Source: Dillenia suffruticosa (Eukaryota; Streptophyta; Magnoliopsida; Dilleniales; Dilleniaceae). Taken from it: DNA of 64,000 nucleotides. Of this stretch, positions 24,081 to 37,200 are shown piece by piece; within the stretch, counting starts at the first letter, position 1; the number at the start of each line of letters is the position of its first letter. The stretch spans positions 1,629,501 through 1,693,500 of the forward strand of contig JAVTVX010000001.1 in NCBI GenBank assembly GCA_033439265.1, written 5' to 3'. The notes under the pieces were generated by a model. The model searched no databases. It saw nothing but the letters and a program-made list of their open reading frames with translations, and was not told the origin of the DNA. Both the position numbers and the translations under genes were made by a program.

Positions 24081-26540
24081 AAAGCTAATCTCGTTATTCC
24101 ATTTTTTTAGCATAGAATTTTCTTATTTTAGTTCTCATATATCATTTTTAATCTGTTTTATTTATTTAGAAAATGTCGAAAGATTATTGATTTTTGAATT
24201 TCAAACTTAATTTTTATCAGGATACTACATATGTTTTATACAATATATTCTTGTAGTGAGTGATGAGTATTTTGAGAGAATGAAATGTCTGAGTCAAATT
24301 TATCTATAGTTCTTTTTTAGATGATCGGCTAAAATTAAGTTTCTTTATTTTTGATACAATTATATCTCAAAAAAATTTTATTAAATTTATCAAGATAAAT
24401 AGTTTTTTCATAATTTGGTTCAAAGTATTGGAAAATAGGTTAGGCAGGTTCGAAAGATTTGATTATTCAATTAAAAGGTGTCATTATTTGAAAAGCCCTC
24501 CTTCAAATTCAGAAAAGTTGGGCAGAAAGTTTTTCTCACCATGAAGGTCACATTTCATCGTCATTTTCATAGGGAAACAGTAAAAATTGGGACAGCTCAA
24601 GTGATAGAATCTCCACACTTTTATATTTCATTTTTCGATTCGAATCCACTTGATTACATATCATTGTACAAAAAAAAAAAAACAAAAATTGGGTAAAAAA
24701 ATTTTTATTCAAAAAAAGTTGGGTGGAATAGCCGATTTCTCATTTTAGATTTTGAGGAACTCAAATCTCCCCTTCAAGGGATGGGTTTCGACAGTAAATG
24801 GTTTCGGTTTTGATTTTAGAATCAAAACCACAAAAAATAAAAAAATAATAACACATGATATATTAAATATATATATATATATATTAACTCTTGTTTAAAT
24901 TAACTCTTGTTTTTAAAAATTGAGTGTATTCTCATAGGGTGTTGAGATATCAAAAGTTATGGTTATTTTCACCCTTTTTGTAAGTATTACACAATATTAC
25001 TTAAAAATTTATTTATGCTAATCAACATAATAAATTGAAAATTAAAATATCCAATAACTCACTATATTTAACGGTTAATTTTAATATTTTTTATTATAAT
25101 TTACAAATATTTAATTTTTAATAAAAATAAATCATTGGGGTTCATTTTTTTTTTAATATGAATCGAAATCAAAACAAATCTAATCCATAGAATTCTGGTT
25201 TTAATTTTAGAACTTTGAACGATCAATTACCAACGTGCCTAATCGGAAGTGGTGACTTTCAAATGCTGCCTGCCAATGATATGTTGATGATTATGAAGGA
25301 ATGACATGAAATGCTAGTCTATAAGTATATGGAAGAGTAACAAATCAAGAAAAGAGTGTGGGGGTAGTTTGGACTTTGGAGTTGGAGGGGATGACAACAT
25401 AGCTTAGACTGAAAGGCGCATAGAACAGATGTTGAAAAATAAAAGATTCTCCCCTTTTTATAAAGTTCAAATCAAATTTATAGAAAAAAAAAAATTAGAG
25501 ATTTTTTATTTTATTAATTTAAACAAATCACATAAATTTTAATCTGACTCGTATTAAATTATAACTCTGTGTGCAATGGTTTAATATTTAATTATAAAAG
25601 TTTATAATATTTTAGTTAAAAAATTATTTTTTATTTAAAAATAAATAAAATTGAATTTATTTTTGTCAATAACACGTGGATTGTTAATAAAATTGTCAAT
25701 AACACGTGCATTGTGAAACACTTAAGACTTTTCCAAAGATGAGTCTATCTTCTATTCCTAAACAAGAAAATTAAGCCTAGATGATGATAGACTGGGGAGA
25801 AAGTTCAGCCTTGATGGAGTACATTTGAATGCACCTCAAACCAAACATACATCCAGTTTTTTGTTTACTTCATTTTACAGTCATTTATTTTTACTTTGAT
25901 TGGACTCTATTTATGGACTTTTGACCACATTCTCTATAGAGCCCCGGAAAATAATTTTAGTGCGGCCGATTTCTCCATATTGATAGGAGGTTTGGCTTGC
26001 TTCTCCCCCATGCTAACACAAAAAAAGGTGGTTTTTTGGGATTTTTATTTTTGATACATATTAGGATTTGAACTCGAGTCTATTATATGGGGAAAGGAGG
26101 AAGGGGGAAATGGAAAGGTGTCACTTAAGTCAGAGCTCTTTGGCATTTTTTGAGTCTTTTAAGTTTATAATTTCTTTTCTTCTCGTTTAACTGAATTTTG
26201 ATTTCCATTTATTTACCGCTTTTCACTACTCAATTTGTCCATCAATTACGGATTTATTGCCAAAAGCTTGGGACAAAATCTCTTTCTTGACTCAATCACC
26301 TAAATGAAGATCAATCTATTAAAGTTTGCAAATTGTGTTGACTCGCTAGCACGGATGAAGCCATGATATTCTTCTTGGAGCCATAAAACAATAATTAATA
26401 AAAAAATTATAAAATAAAAATGTATTAAAAATTCATATAATTCTAATTAAAAATATAAAAAATATTAAACAAATTAAATAATTTACGAAAATTGTGTTTT
26501 CCGCTTTTTCATTAATTCAAATTCATCTATTATCGATTTT
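24081..26540. other. 5' flank of KSL unit 1, distal part
   Basis: No gene seen. Blocks match unit 2 and unit 3 flanks: 24300-24480 with 41900-42030 and 59390-59580, 24490-24590 with 42590-42680, and 24790-25300 with 44150-44650. From about 25740 to 26540 I find no partner in the window and no coding signal. Confidence 0.5.
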
Positions 26541-26542
26541 GA

Positions 26543-26640
26543 ATTACTATAAAAAAAAATATGAAATTAGTGACGGATTTAACAACAAAAATTTTAAAAA
26601 ATTTTCGTCACTAAATTTATTAGCTATAGATTTAATGATG
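26543..26640. mobile_element. small CACTA-type fragment
   Basis: TACTATAAAAAAAAATATG followed by GTGACGGATTT and TTTTCGTCACTAAATTT resembles the left terminus and subterminal repeats of the CACTA elements nearby. Only about 100 bases remain and no target duplication is visible. Confidence 0.35.
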
Positions 26641-26759
26641 AAAAGAAATGGACAAATCTCCTCAAATATGACCCAAAATGTAGCATTTGAGTCAACACTC
26701 GAAAATATCGTTTCAAAAGTGCTGCTCAAGTAAATAACGATCAATTCAGGTATTTGCTT

Positions 26760-28890
26760 AAACTCAACTTTAAATTTCCAAGATCGGTTAGTAGATTCTG
26801 GTTGCGATTATCGTATGATTAGGGATAAGAAGAAATTTAAAAAACTAAAACATCTTCCAAGTCATAAGACAGTTAAGGTCGCTAATAGGAATAATTTGAA
26901 TGTAAAATAATTCGGAGAATTTGATATTTTTGGAAAAAACTCTAATACTTTATATGTTCCCGAATTTCATTTAATCTTATATCTATTAGTCAAATTACTA
27001 AAGATCAAAATTGTAAAGTTATATTTTATCCTGATACTGTTGTTTTTCAGGATCTCAAAACAAATCAAGTGGTTGGTAGGAGATTCAGGAGAAATAATCT
27101 ATATTTTTTTAATCAAGATAATTATATATACACGGCATATCAAGGAGAAAATTACATTTGTGGCATGGTAGATTAGGATATCTTAATAAACAAGTTTTGA
27201 AATATCTATTTCTAACAAAAAATTATGAAAATAGATATTGTAAAGTTTGTATTTTTGGAAAAGAAACTCGAACGCATTATCCGATTTTGGAAACAATTTA
27301 CAAAAATACTTTTAATCTTGTATATTCTGATATTTGGACATCTCCTGTAATATGTAAACGAGATTTTAAATATTTCATATTTTTTATTGATCACAAGACT
27401 AGATACATATAGATATATATGCTCACTTCAAAAGCACAAACATTTGAAACATTTAAAAGTTTCTACAATTATATTACTAAACAATACAATGCAAATATAA
27501 AAATATTTAGAACTGACAATGGAGAGAATATATGAATCATGCATTCACAACTTTTCTAAAAGAAAATGTAATAATCCATCAAACCTCATGTCCATATACC
27601 CCTCAACAAAATGGAATAACCGAAAGGAAAAATTGACATTTACTTGAGATAGCAAAACCAATCATATTCTATGCTAACATGCTTAAAATTTTTTGGAGCG
27701 ATGCAATTAGTATTGCCGCTCACCTAATTAATCGCTTACCCACTAGGATAGTTCAAAAAATCTTCCTTAAAAGTCCTTAATAAGAGTAAATCAAATATTA
27801 CTCACTTAAAAGTGTTGGATGCATATGCTATACATATACCAGAATAATTTAGAAATAAATTGGATAAAAAAGGGAGACGGTATGTTTTCATAGGATATGG
27901 GTTATTTCAAAAGGATTATATATGTTATGATCCTACGACTAACAAAATATACGCATAAAAAATGTGATATTTATAGAAAATGAGTTCTATTTTGCATATA
28001 TAAGCGAAACAAAAACACCATAAAAAGAAAATCTACAAGTTTTCTTATTAACTCCAAAAGAAATTAGTAATCCCTTTCGCTAATCTAATGAAGAGGAAAA
28101 TCTAGAATAAAAGCAAGAAAGAGGATAACTAGAAAATTCTGAGCAAAGGGAAGATATAAGCTCCTTCAAACTGAAGAAAGTAAGGAGTAAGAGGAGACAA
28201 AACCCAAGAAGACTTACTTCCTTCATAAGTAAATGAAGAGTCCAATAATTTGCCATCATCTCCACCACCACTCAGAAACTCAACAAGGCTGAGATTTCCT
28301 CCATCAAGATGGAAACAGTACATCTCTAAGGTTACATCTTATCCTATTGCTGACTATTATACTACCACTAATGTTTCCTCAAGTCACCAAGAATTCTTGA
28401 GTGACATTGATCAAATACAAGAGTTTAGAAATTTCAATGAGGCCAATGATCACCCAGAATGGAGGAAAACAATGAAAGAAGAGTTAGATACTCTCACAAA
28501 GAACAAGATTTGGGAAATATCAACTCTCCCAAGAGGAAAGAAAGCAGTCAGATGTAAATAGGTTTATAAGATCAAATATTAAAGTGACGGTTCAATTGAT
28601 CGCTATAAGCCTAGACTTGTAACCAAAGGGTTTACCCAGACTTACGGAGTGGACTATACGGAAACCTTTCCACCTGTAGTAAAAATGAACACCATAAGGG
28701 TTCTCTTATCTCTTGCCACCAATAGGAGTTGGCCAATATACCAGATGAATGTAAAAAATATCTTCTTACAAGGGGAGCTAGAAGAGGAGGTCTACATGCA
28801 TCTACCTCAAAGGCTCAATCAAAGTCACGAAGGACGAGTGTGCAGACTGAAGAAAGCTATCTACGGTATCAAACAATCTCCTCGGGCCTG
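26760..28890 (+). mobile_element. old Ty1-copia remnant, plus strand
   Basis: A fossil with many breaks (well over ten). Recognisable parts in order: a protease-like region near 26790-26850 (VDSGC), the integrase zinc region and core at about 27150-27900, and the first half of reverse transcriptase at about 28400-28890 (WRKTMKEELDTL, then IYGIKQSPRA). No LTRs were found, so the true ends are unknown. It is older than the other copia elements judging by decay. Confidence 0.8.
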
Positions 28891-28916
28891 ATATGCAAAA
28901 ATAAGCTCTGCGCTTC

Positions 28917-29876
28917 TCAGTATAGATTGTTTTGTATGTGACTTGTCGTAGTTCCATTAGTAAAAATATCAGCAAACTGTTCATTACTTTTCATGTGAGG
29001 AGTGACTATAGTCTTGTCTTCAACCTTTTGACAAAGGAAATGGCAATCGACTTCAATATATTTTGTTCTCTCATGAAAGACAGGATTAGAAACAATAAGA
29101 ATAGCAGACTGATTGTAGCAAAAGAGTTTGATAAGAGAAGTGATCAAAAATCTCAATTCTTCAACTAGAGTTTTTAGCCAAACGATCTCGGAGGTTGTTG
29201 CTGCTATGGCTCTGTACTCAGATTCTACACTTGATCTTGAAAGTACAGATTGTTTTTTGCTCTTCCAAGATACGAGATTCCCACCAACAAATATGCAATA
29301 ACATGTGGTGGATCTTCTATCCATTGAATCTCCGACCCAATCTGCATCACAATAGTCCACAATTTTTGAAATTTGATTATTCTTCATGTAGATTCCTCTC
29401 CCAGGAGATCCTTTAAGATACCTAAAAATCCTTTCAGCTGCCTTCCAATGACACACTTTAGGAGCATGCATGTACCGACTGATTTGACTCACAGTATATG
29501 TAATGTCGGGTCTAGTGATAGTTAGGTAAATGAGCTTCCCAATGAGTCTATGGTACCTCTGTAGATCTGTGAAAAGTTGATCAGCATCCTTTTCTTCATC
29601 AGAGATTGAGATAGGGCTAATCGCTGGTTTTACTCCCAATTTACCTATCTCCTGCAAAAGATCAAGAGTATATTTTTTTTGGGATATGACAAGCTCCTTG
29701 TAAGAGTAGACAAGTTTTATTCCTAAAATATACTTTAGTAGCCCTAAATGTTTAATTTCAAAATTAGATTTAAGAAAATTTCTAAGTTGATCAATTTGAC
29801 TCATATCACTTCCAGTAACAATGATATCATCAATGTATACGAGAAGTCTAATACTGAGATTAAAATTTTCCAACAA
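28917..29876 (-). mobile_element. Ty1-copia RT/RNase H remnant, minus strand
   Basis: A long reading frame gives the second half of copia reverse transcriptase (LLVYIDDIIVTGSD at its start) and RNase H (YCDADWVGDSMDRRS, then the ESEYRA motif). It abuts the plus-strand remnant, facing the other way. It is either a rearranged part of the same element or a second insertion. No LTRs are visible. It is a partial fossil, much better preserved in frame than its neighbour. Confidence 0.8.
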
Positions 29877-30740
29877 TATGTATGTGTTGATGCAGCTATG
29901 CTATTAATATGAAGGATGAGATTGAGCAAGCAGCCAAGGCCAACTATTGGGAGTAGCGGGGCTGTGGATGGTATTACAATTTTGGAACACCTCTTCTGTT
30001 TTATTACTGAAAAGTGCATCTGTTAGTACTGCTCGTTGTTTATGATATGGGCGATCATATTCAGTTATTTATTACCCATCTCCGCTGATACTCTTCTCTT
30101 TGGATGGTGTTTCATTACCTCGCATCTTTTGGTTGAACGAATAAACAACAAAGGATATTCTTGGTCTCTAGTTTCCTGTACTCTGGTGCTTTGCCTTTAA
30201 AAACATTTTATTTCTCCCCATGAAACTCCAAATATTTCATTAAAGGCTAGTGAGCGAATGGTTTGATTTTACATTGGATTATGTTTTCAATAATTGTCTT
30301 GGGAAGGAATCTGGTTTTCTTCACCATCAATTTTCAGTCATGTCAAGTGTTATGGGAACCATGTATGTGAGCATTTTCAAAATGCAGCTGGACTATCGCA
30401 GGATTATTATTATTATTATGTTTTTTTTTGTTTTTGACCGATTGACATGCAGAGATATACTCCAATTAATTCATTGCGAGTTATTATCGTACATTCTTTA
30501 AAGAAAAACCCTTTTATTTAAGAGACCCAGCATTTTTTACTATTAAAGTTGTACAATTTTATTAGTATATTATACCGAAAAATTCTTTAGCAAAATTTGT
30601 AATTAGTTGCTAGGTAAAATCTCTCAGTTGACTTCTTTCAGCATATGGCAGCACTTAGTTCATGACTTGTTATAACACGCAAAAAACAATGAAGTAAATC
30701 ACATAAATAGATAATATTGCGATCAGATTTACGTAGTTCA
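29877..30740. other. unassigned stretch, possible 3' end of a captured gene
   Basis: About 29905-29958 on the plus strand reads INMKDEIEQAAKANYWE then a stop, and the following 550 bases have the less AT-biased look of a plant 3' UTR. I do not recognise the peptide. It could be a gene fragment carried with the copia remnant, or chance. Confidence 0.2.
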
Positions 30741-32991
30741 ACTAAAAATTATACAACATGCAAATAGACGAGCAAATCCACATATGTAAAATATAGGCGC
30801 AAAGCATGGAGAGTACAAGAGAAGAGTTGCCTAATATTCCCGTTACACTCAAAACTTGAAATTACCCGGAAGAAATCCACGACTCGATATGGGTACAGGT
30901 CGAATTTATACTACAGCACAGTTTGATAAATTTTTAGAGTCAAGTAAGTAATTTTTTGAATCATAAGAAAAATATTATATAAAATGTTTTAACAATAAAC
31001 AATTAAGAGAGAAAATTAAATAAAAATAATGAAATTTGATATTTATTTTTCAATTATATAAAATTACATCCATTCTAAAATTAAACTAGAGTTATTTTAA
31101 AAAATAAAAATAACAGCTCCTTCTTGACTTATAGTATAAAGTAAAATTTTGGAAAGAAGCTCATCTTGAAAATAACAATAAATTAACAACATAAACAGAT
31201 ATGGTTCCACAGTTAACAATTTTAATGGAGTATTTTTTCAGTTCACTAATAATATTTGGTTGTCTCATATATATTTAAAGTAATATTTCAAAAATAAGCA
31301 CATCTCAATTTTGAAAATAATAACAATTTAACGATATAAACAAATATAGACCGACAGTTATATATATATTCTATACACGTGTAAATTATATAAAAATTTG
31401 TTTATTTATAAATTGATTTTGAGCACGCATATATATTAGTATCAAATTTAAACAATTATTTTTGTTGAACTCTAGCCTGTAATTTTGAAGAACCTAGGAA
31501 TTTTAATTTGGAAAAAATATTTTGAAAAAGAATAATTTTAAAAATGTGAAATGATATTATCTGTTGGTTTAATTTAATGTAAAAATTCGTATTTCGGATC
31601 TAATCATTCATTTAATCCATTAACCACAAATTAAAACAAGCTTTGATCTAAACCCAACACGACACTTGTCAAAACCCTCCACCTTTGGGTTTGCTCACTA
31701 CAATCAATTTCCTCCTCACAGGTCAAGCCCATATATACCAAAGGTCGGCTGATACAGTAGAAAGAGCTCTGTATCCATTAATCAAATACTTGTATTCGAA
31801 CCTCTTTGAAAATAAAAAAAACTATTTTGAGAGACCTCCCCTTCTATAGGAAATCCGACAGTCAGATCAATCCAAATTAATTGAAGCAACACTCCAGACT
31901 TCCGGGTCGGGGACAAAAAAAAAATTCAAACCTACATATAGAGGTAGAGTATTTGCATTCAAGGCACACCACTCTCTTTTGGAGTACCGGGGAGCACGGA
32001 GCTTGGGAGAAAATGGATATTAGTGAGGAAGAGAGGGAGGAAAAAGGAGAGAAGTTTAGAAGATTATGTTCTTATCGGAGGGGGGGGGAAAAAAAGAAGA
32101 GAGAGAGAGATATAGAGAGCGGGGAAGGTTCTACCAGGAGAAAAAAGAAAATTCAAGCTTTCATTAAGGTTTGATCACAATATCCTTTTTTAAAATTATT
32201 TTTGCAAAACTATCTCTTTTGGAAGATATTTTTAAAAACATCATTTTCCATAATTTTTCATAAAAAACTATAAAAATTTTAAAATATTCATTTTCCTTCT
32301 CAAAAATTTGTGTTGGGGCTTTTTTTTCAAACTATTTTGAAATCCTTACGGGCAGAATTGTAATCTTAAAAGTTTGGGGCAAAATGTAATTCTGAAAAAT
32401 TGTGGGGCCGAGCTCTGATTTCGAAAGAAATTATTTTACTTAAGAAACACTATGAGTAAATTTATAAATTTTGAAAAAAAAAACCAAAAAAAGGTTAAAA
32501 ATATAAGCTTATTTGAAAATTGAAAATTTCAGAAAAATGTGTAAGTCTTTAGAAAGTGAGTATTAAGTGGCCCTCTTTTATTTGTCTGTGCATGTAAGTA
32601 TTAAACAACTCTTTTTTTGATTGCTTTTGTTGGCTTACGTATTAAGCAACTTTTTTTATTTGTTTTTATTTAAGTATTAAACAATATTTGCTCAAATGAG
32701 ATTAATTTTCCACTTCCTTGTTTGTTAATCATCTTTCAAAGTAACAAGAAGGGTGTGTTGAGATTGGTAAGACATGCGGGTTACAGGAGTCATATTTAGA
32801 CATAAAAAGGCGGAGCTGGAGAAATGAAGACAGACAACAAGGTTCTTTGCCTTCTTGAAAAAGGACGAGGCTACAATTCTCTTATTTCTTCATGTTGGTT
32901 TTATTTAGAGGACCTATAAAAGCCAAGAAAGCAAATTCTTGACAAAGGCAAGAGGGTAGAATACTGAAGGCACTAAGCTAGTTAGATAGCT
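30741..32991. other. 3' flank of KSL unit 2
   Basis: No gene called. 30770-31340 matches 63110-64000, and 31420-32990 matches 1590-3612. The TATA-like CTACATATAGAGG (31933-31945) and CACACCACTCTC block align with 1976-2020, but unit 2 carries roughly 190 extra bases between 31735 and 31930. The flank ends with the KSL 3' UTR. Confidence 0.55.
32900..32905 (-). promoter_or_regulatory. candidate poly(A) signal of KSL copy 2
   Basis: AATAAA on the minus strand about 90 bases past the stop codon. The position is conserved in copy 1. Confidence 0.45.
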
Positions 32992-35900
32992 CTATTCTAT
33001 CTTCATCTCATTACAATCAATTGGCATATATATAACTTCATTTATGGCAGTCACCAATTCAATTGGGGAAGAAAATCCATCAACCCTGGAGTATAACAAG
33101 TGAAGCACTTGGCTCATTTTCCAGAATAGATCCTTGCATGCCATAGGAACAACACTATCTTTGGTCTCCAAAATCATCCTCAACAATTTCTTCCTATTTT
33201 CGCCAATGATTTCCCTCAATTCTTTTATAGAATCTTCTTCTGTAATAAGGCCTCCGCTGCGTATCATATGGAATTGTACGGCATTTAGCTTCCCTTCCTT
33301 GGCTTCCCTCTGCAACGTAGAGTCAATAGTTCCATTAGAACAACGTAAGAATACAAGAGTATGGACACAGTACTAGGATGGTTTTTACCTCGTAGGTTTG
33401 AATGTCATTTAGCAGACGACCACCAGTGCTCATAAGTTTGTACAAACCATTGTATTCGGGACTTGCAACAATCTCTTCTGAAAGCTTAGGCCCCACAAGG
33501 TAGAGAGTTGGAAGGACAATAGGTCCTAAAGCCAATGAAACATAACCATTTTCCATATACTCATCCATTGGTGGAACAACCTTGTCTCTTCCCCACTCTG
33601 CTTCTATCCCCCTAGTCTTGAGCACATCCATCCACTAAGCACCATCCGCAAATAAAAACGCAAGCATTTATCATTCTCAACATTGTTGCTTCGATTTGGA
33701 ACTAGTAAAAAGGTTTGTATTTAATTAAAAGCAATAAAATTCAATTAAATTTCATATTTTTGCTTTTTTTTCCTAAGAAAAAAAATGAGTATTTCAAAAC
33801 GGAATTGAAGCACTACTAAACAGATGGATCTCACCACAAAAGTTAAATATCAAGGTAAAGACCAACTTGGGACTTAATAATTAATGAGTAATTAGGCTAA
33901 AGAAGGTCCTTACAATCTGAATGAGGTGAGCTTTTACACAACGTCCTTGCCATTTCAGTGCCATGTCTGCAGACTCGTAGATGGTGTCCCGAAGTGCTAA
34001 AAATATGATTTCAACTGCCTCAGAGCAATATTCAGTATCTTCATCAATATCCCACCTGCAGTTTAAGTTTTAGTTCCCTTAACTATCATCATAGGAATGG
34101 TAGGCATGATTTTGAAGTTGAGCAAACATACTTGTCAAGCAAATGGATAAGGTTTTCTTGTTCTTGTTGAGAACGTCCGGCATCAAAAAAGTTATTGACC
34201 ACATAAGCAAGCACTGCATGCTTGATCCATGATATGCGAGCATCCAATAGCTCAGGAGTGAAGAGCGTTGCGGCAGCAGAAAGGGCACAAGTGACCACCT
34301 TTTGTCGGGTAGAATTTAGTCTGTCTAGTCTGAATTCTCTTTCCCACCTGTTACACTTCAAAGTAAGTATCTCCAATCATGAAAGAAGCTATAACAAATT
34401 CTTGAGCCAAACTGAGTGAAGCATACACCTCTCAAGCTGCTTGATCTCTTCTTGGTGCAGTGACTGACACATATTGAAATCAATCACTCCGAGGTTTTTA
34501 AAACTTTTATTGGAAATATTTGGACAGCTGATCACCAATATGAGTTCAGAGGATTCAGTCAATTGTAATGTTATATGGAGATGATAGACCACTAATTTAT
34601 GATAAGAGAGAGAGGGAGAAAGAAAGGATCGTACCTATATGAAGTTTTTGCAACTTTCACATGATCTTCTTTATACTCCCTTAAATATGCCTTGTTCACC
34701 ATTCGATCCAAACTTGCATGGTAGGGAAAGATTAGGGCATTAGTCACCTAGATCAATAAAGGGAACAATGTCAATTAACTTGAGCAAGGTAGTGACATGG
34801 CATGTGTCCAAGCCTATTATATGAGGTTCACTTGCTTTTGTGAGGCGGATACCCATAACAGAGGGAATGCTAAGTTTTACGTTAACTAATTCTATAAATA
34901 AAAGTATGGTACAGAGATCTTGAAACTTTTTGCTTTACAAACTACCTCTTTAAGTAAAAATTCAAGTGACTCTAAGAAACAATGATAAGATAAAACATTA
35001 AAATGTTTACTTGTTTACTCAGACTGCCATCTTTAATTGAACCATCGCATAGTTTTCGTTGTAGGAACTGCCTCGACCAAACATTTTGCTCCTCCAGAGC
35101 TGACTCATCTGGATAAATGGCAAGCTGTGAAGCCTTAAATAGTTCCAGCACAGCAGTTGTGTCATCCTTATATTGTCCTTTAAGTGAATCAAGGTACTGG
35201 TCCTTTTCAACAAATTGAGTCAATAGGTCTGCATCGCACAATACCATCTCATTATGGAAGCACATCTAAAAGCTTAATGCACTCTAAAAGTCTTGATTAA
35301 TTTGATACCTGATGAGACATTATACCCACTAGTTCGCAGAAGTCGAAATGCCAAAGCACAAGTTGTGAGGTCTAAAATGGTCTCTTCATCTCCCTGCAAC
35401 CACTGCCTGTCTGTGGATTAGTATCATGTGTCCTATGCACGATAGTTAGACAATAATCGTCGTGTGAAGAACTCTAAGTGGTGCACAGTTATTATTCAAG
35501 AGATATGTAATTGGTTGGGATTATTTTAGACCAACCATATCCCATTATTGCTGTATGTGGCACTATTAGTTATTGTACACCCATGATTGAGATTATTTTG
35601 ATTCTGATTAGTAGCTTTTAGGTAACATGGACAATGCTCTACATGTAGAATATTACCTGTATGTTTCGTCTAATACTCTCTCAATTTCCTTGTTGAAATG
35701 CCGATCAATTCCCATCTTTTGAAGACTTTCAACCATTTGAAGATGATTATATGCATCCATAGGATAAATGGTTGGAACTGAAGAGAGGATTAATGTCTTA
35801 GAGATTCTTGAACACTGATAATTATATCGCTAAAGCAACATGCACCGGGAAGGATACCTCCGTCTCCATGGTTCGTTAAAAGCATTTGAAGGTAATTAAG

Positions 35901-37200
35901 ACAATTAGTATCATGAAGATGAACCAGAGCAGCTGCAGTGGTAGATGGTGAGTTGAAAAGTGAACCATTTTTCCTTTGATAATTCATGATGGTTTTCCAA
36001 TCACTTAGGCCTCCCATCGATTCTGATAAAGATGCGAGGTATGCTTTGCTTCCATTTGAGTTACTTCGATAGCATCTAGATTGGACACCAAGTAGAAGAA
36101 TGAACAACTCATGGGAGCTGAAGTATGACATGTATACATAAGGCAAGTGCAAATGAGGGTATATAAATCAATTCAGACCTTTCAAGTTCCAAGTCTCTAT
36201 GGAAGAAGATAGTGTCTAAATCACTTGATGTCAAGGGAAGCACCAAATCCATATCCCTAGCATATTCAACCATGCCTGGAAATATGATGTCAAAGCCAAT
36301 TGGGGAACGTTGCTTCTCATCATTGATTGATCCAAAATTTGACTCGATGAAATGGAGACCTGCAGGATGTGAAGTATGGTAAGTTTAAATGTGGAAGCCT
36401 TCCACTTCAATAATTCTCACAAAAGAGAATACTGAATGGAATAGAGGCGAGACATATCCACGTACCTTTTTTAACCTGCCCCTCACCTACACCCCATCTC
36501 TTCGGTGCTAAAATGGATGCTAAAGTCGATGAAAGAGCATCCTTGGTTAATGAAGGATCGCGATGTAGAAGACCCCATGAACCATCATCAAGTTGATTGT
36601 CCAACAACCACTTGAGGCACCAAGGAAACAATGGTGCATGTAGTGAGTCCGGAGAAGGAACCATTGCAACCCAAGCAGTATCATATGAAGACACAGAAAG
36701 TTCAATTTTGTCAAACATCTTCTTGATTCTCTCTTTAGATCTCTCAACACTCTGCACGAAAATGGATGGATTTGAGTAATTTTGCCAGGAAATCATCTGC
36801 AGAGAAAACTAGTGAGAGAGAGAGAGTAGAAGAGTGTACCAGCATAGAAGTCTTTGTTTGTGTTGTCACTCGGACAGGATTGTCTGAAGTGGCTGTTTAG
36901 GAGGGAAAAGTATACATCTTATCGTAACAAATTTAATCAAATATTCTAAATTATAACATAATGATATCCGAATTCAATTAACACCTTATACCCAATAATT
37001 CTAACAAAAATCAAGTATGAGTTAAAATATATTTTGAATTAACTAAAAATCTTTTTAAAACATATTAAAAAAATAACCCATTTCTTGCTTTTGAATTATC
37101 AGAGAGAGAGAGAGAGAGTGAGAGAGAGACCTGAAATCCTTGAAGAGTTTCCACGGAGAAGACCATGTCTTTTAGAGAAGGCCAAAGCTTTAGACTCCAT
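32992..37200 (-). CDS. ent-kaurene synthase-like diterpene synthase, copy 2 (14 exons, intact frame, NNFFD)
   Basis: Exons 1-14: 37131-37200, 36840-36892, 36466-36751, 36179-36359, 35858-36075, 35657-35777, 35309-35406, 35011-35228, 34635-34747, 34429-34527, 34132-34347, 33914-34055, 33389-33634, 32992-33309. All introns are GT-AG and phases agree; total 2,379 bases, 792 residues, usual for full-length KS (gamma-beta-alpha domains). The first 40 or so residues ([17 protein letters not shown]...) look like a plastid transit peptide; the ATG at 37200 is the first in frame. Landmarks: SSYDTAW 62-68, QLDDGSWG 94-101, DLTT 322-325 where CPS has DXDD (so no class II activity), LGPIVLP 641-647, NDIQTYERE 681-689 (intact second metal site). 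The DDXXD site reads NNFFD at 537-541. KS enzymes convert ent-CPP to ent-kaurene in plastids; with two Asp-to-Asn changes here, that activity is doubtful. The product could be altered or absent. Confidence 0.92.
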
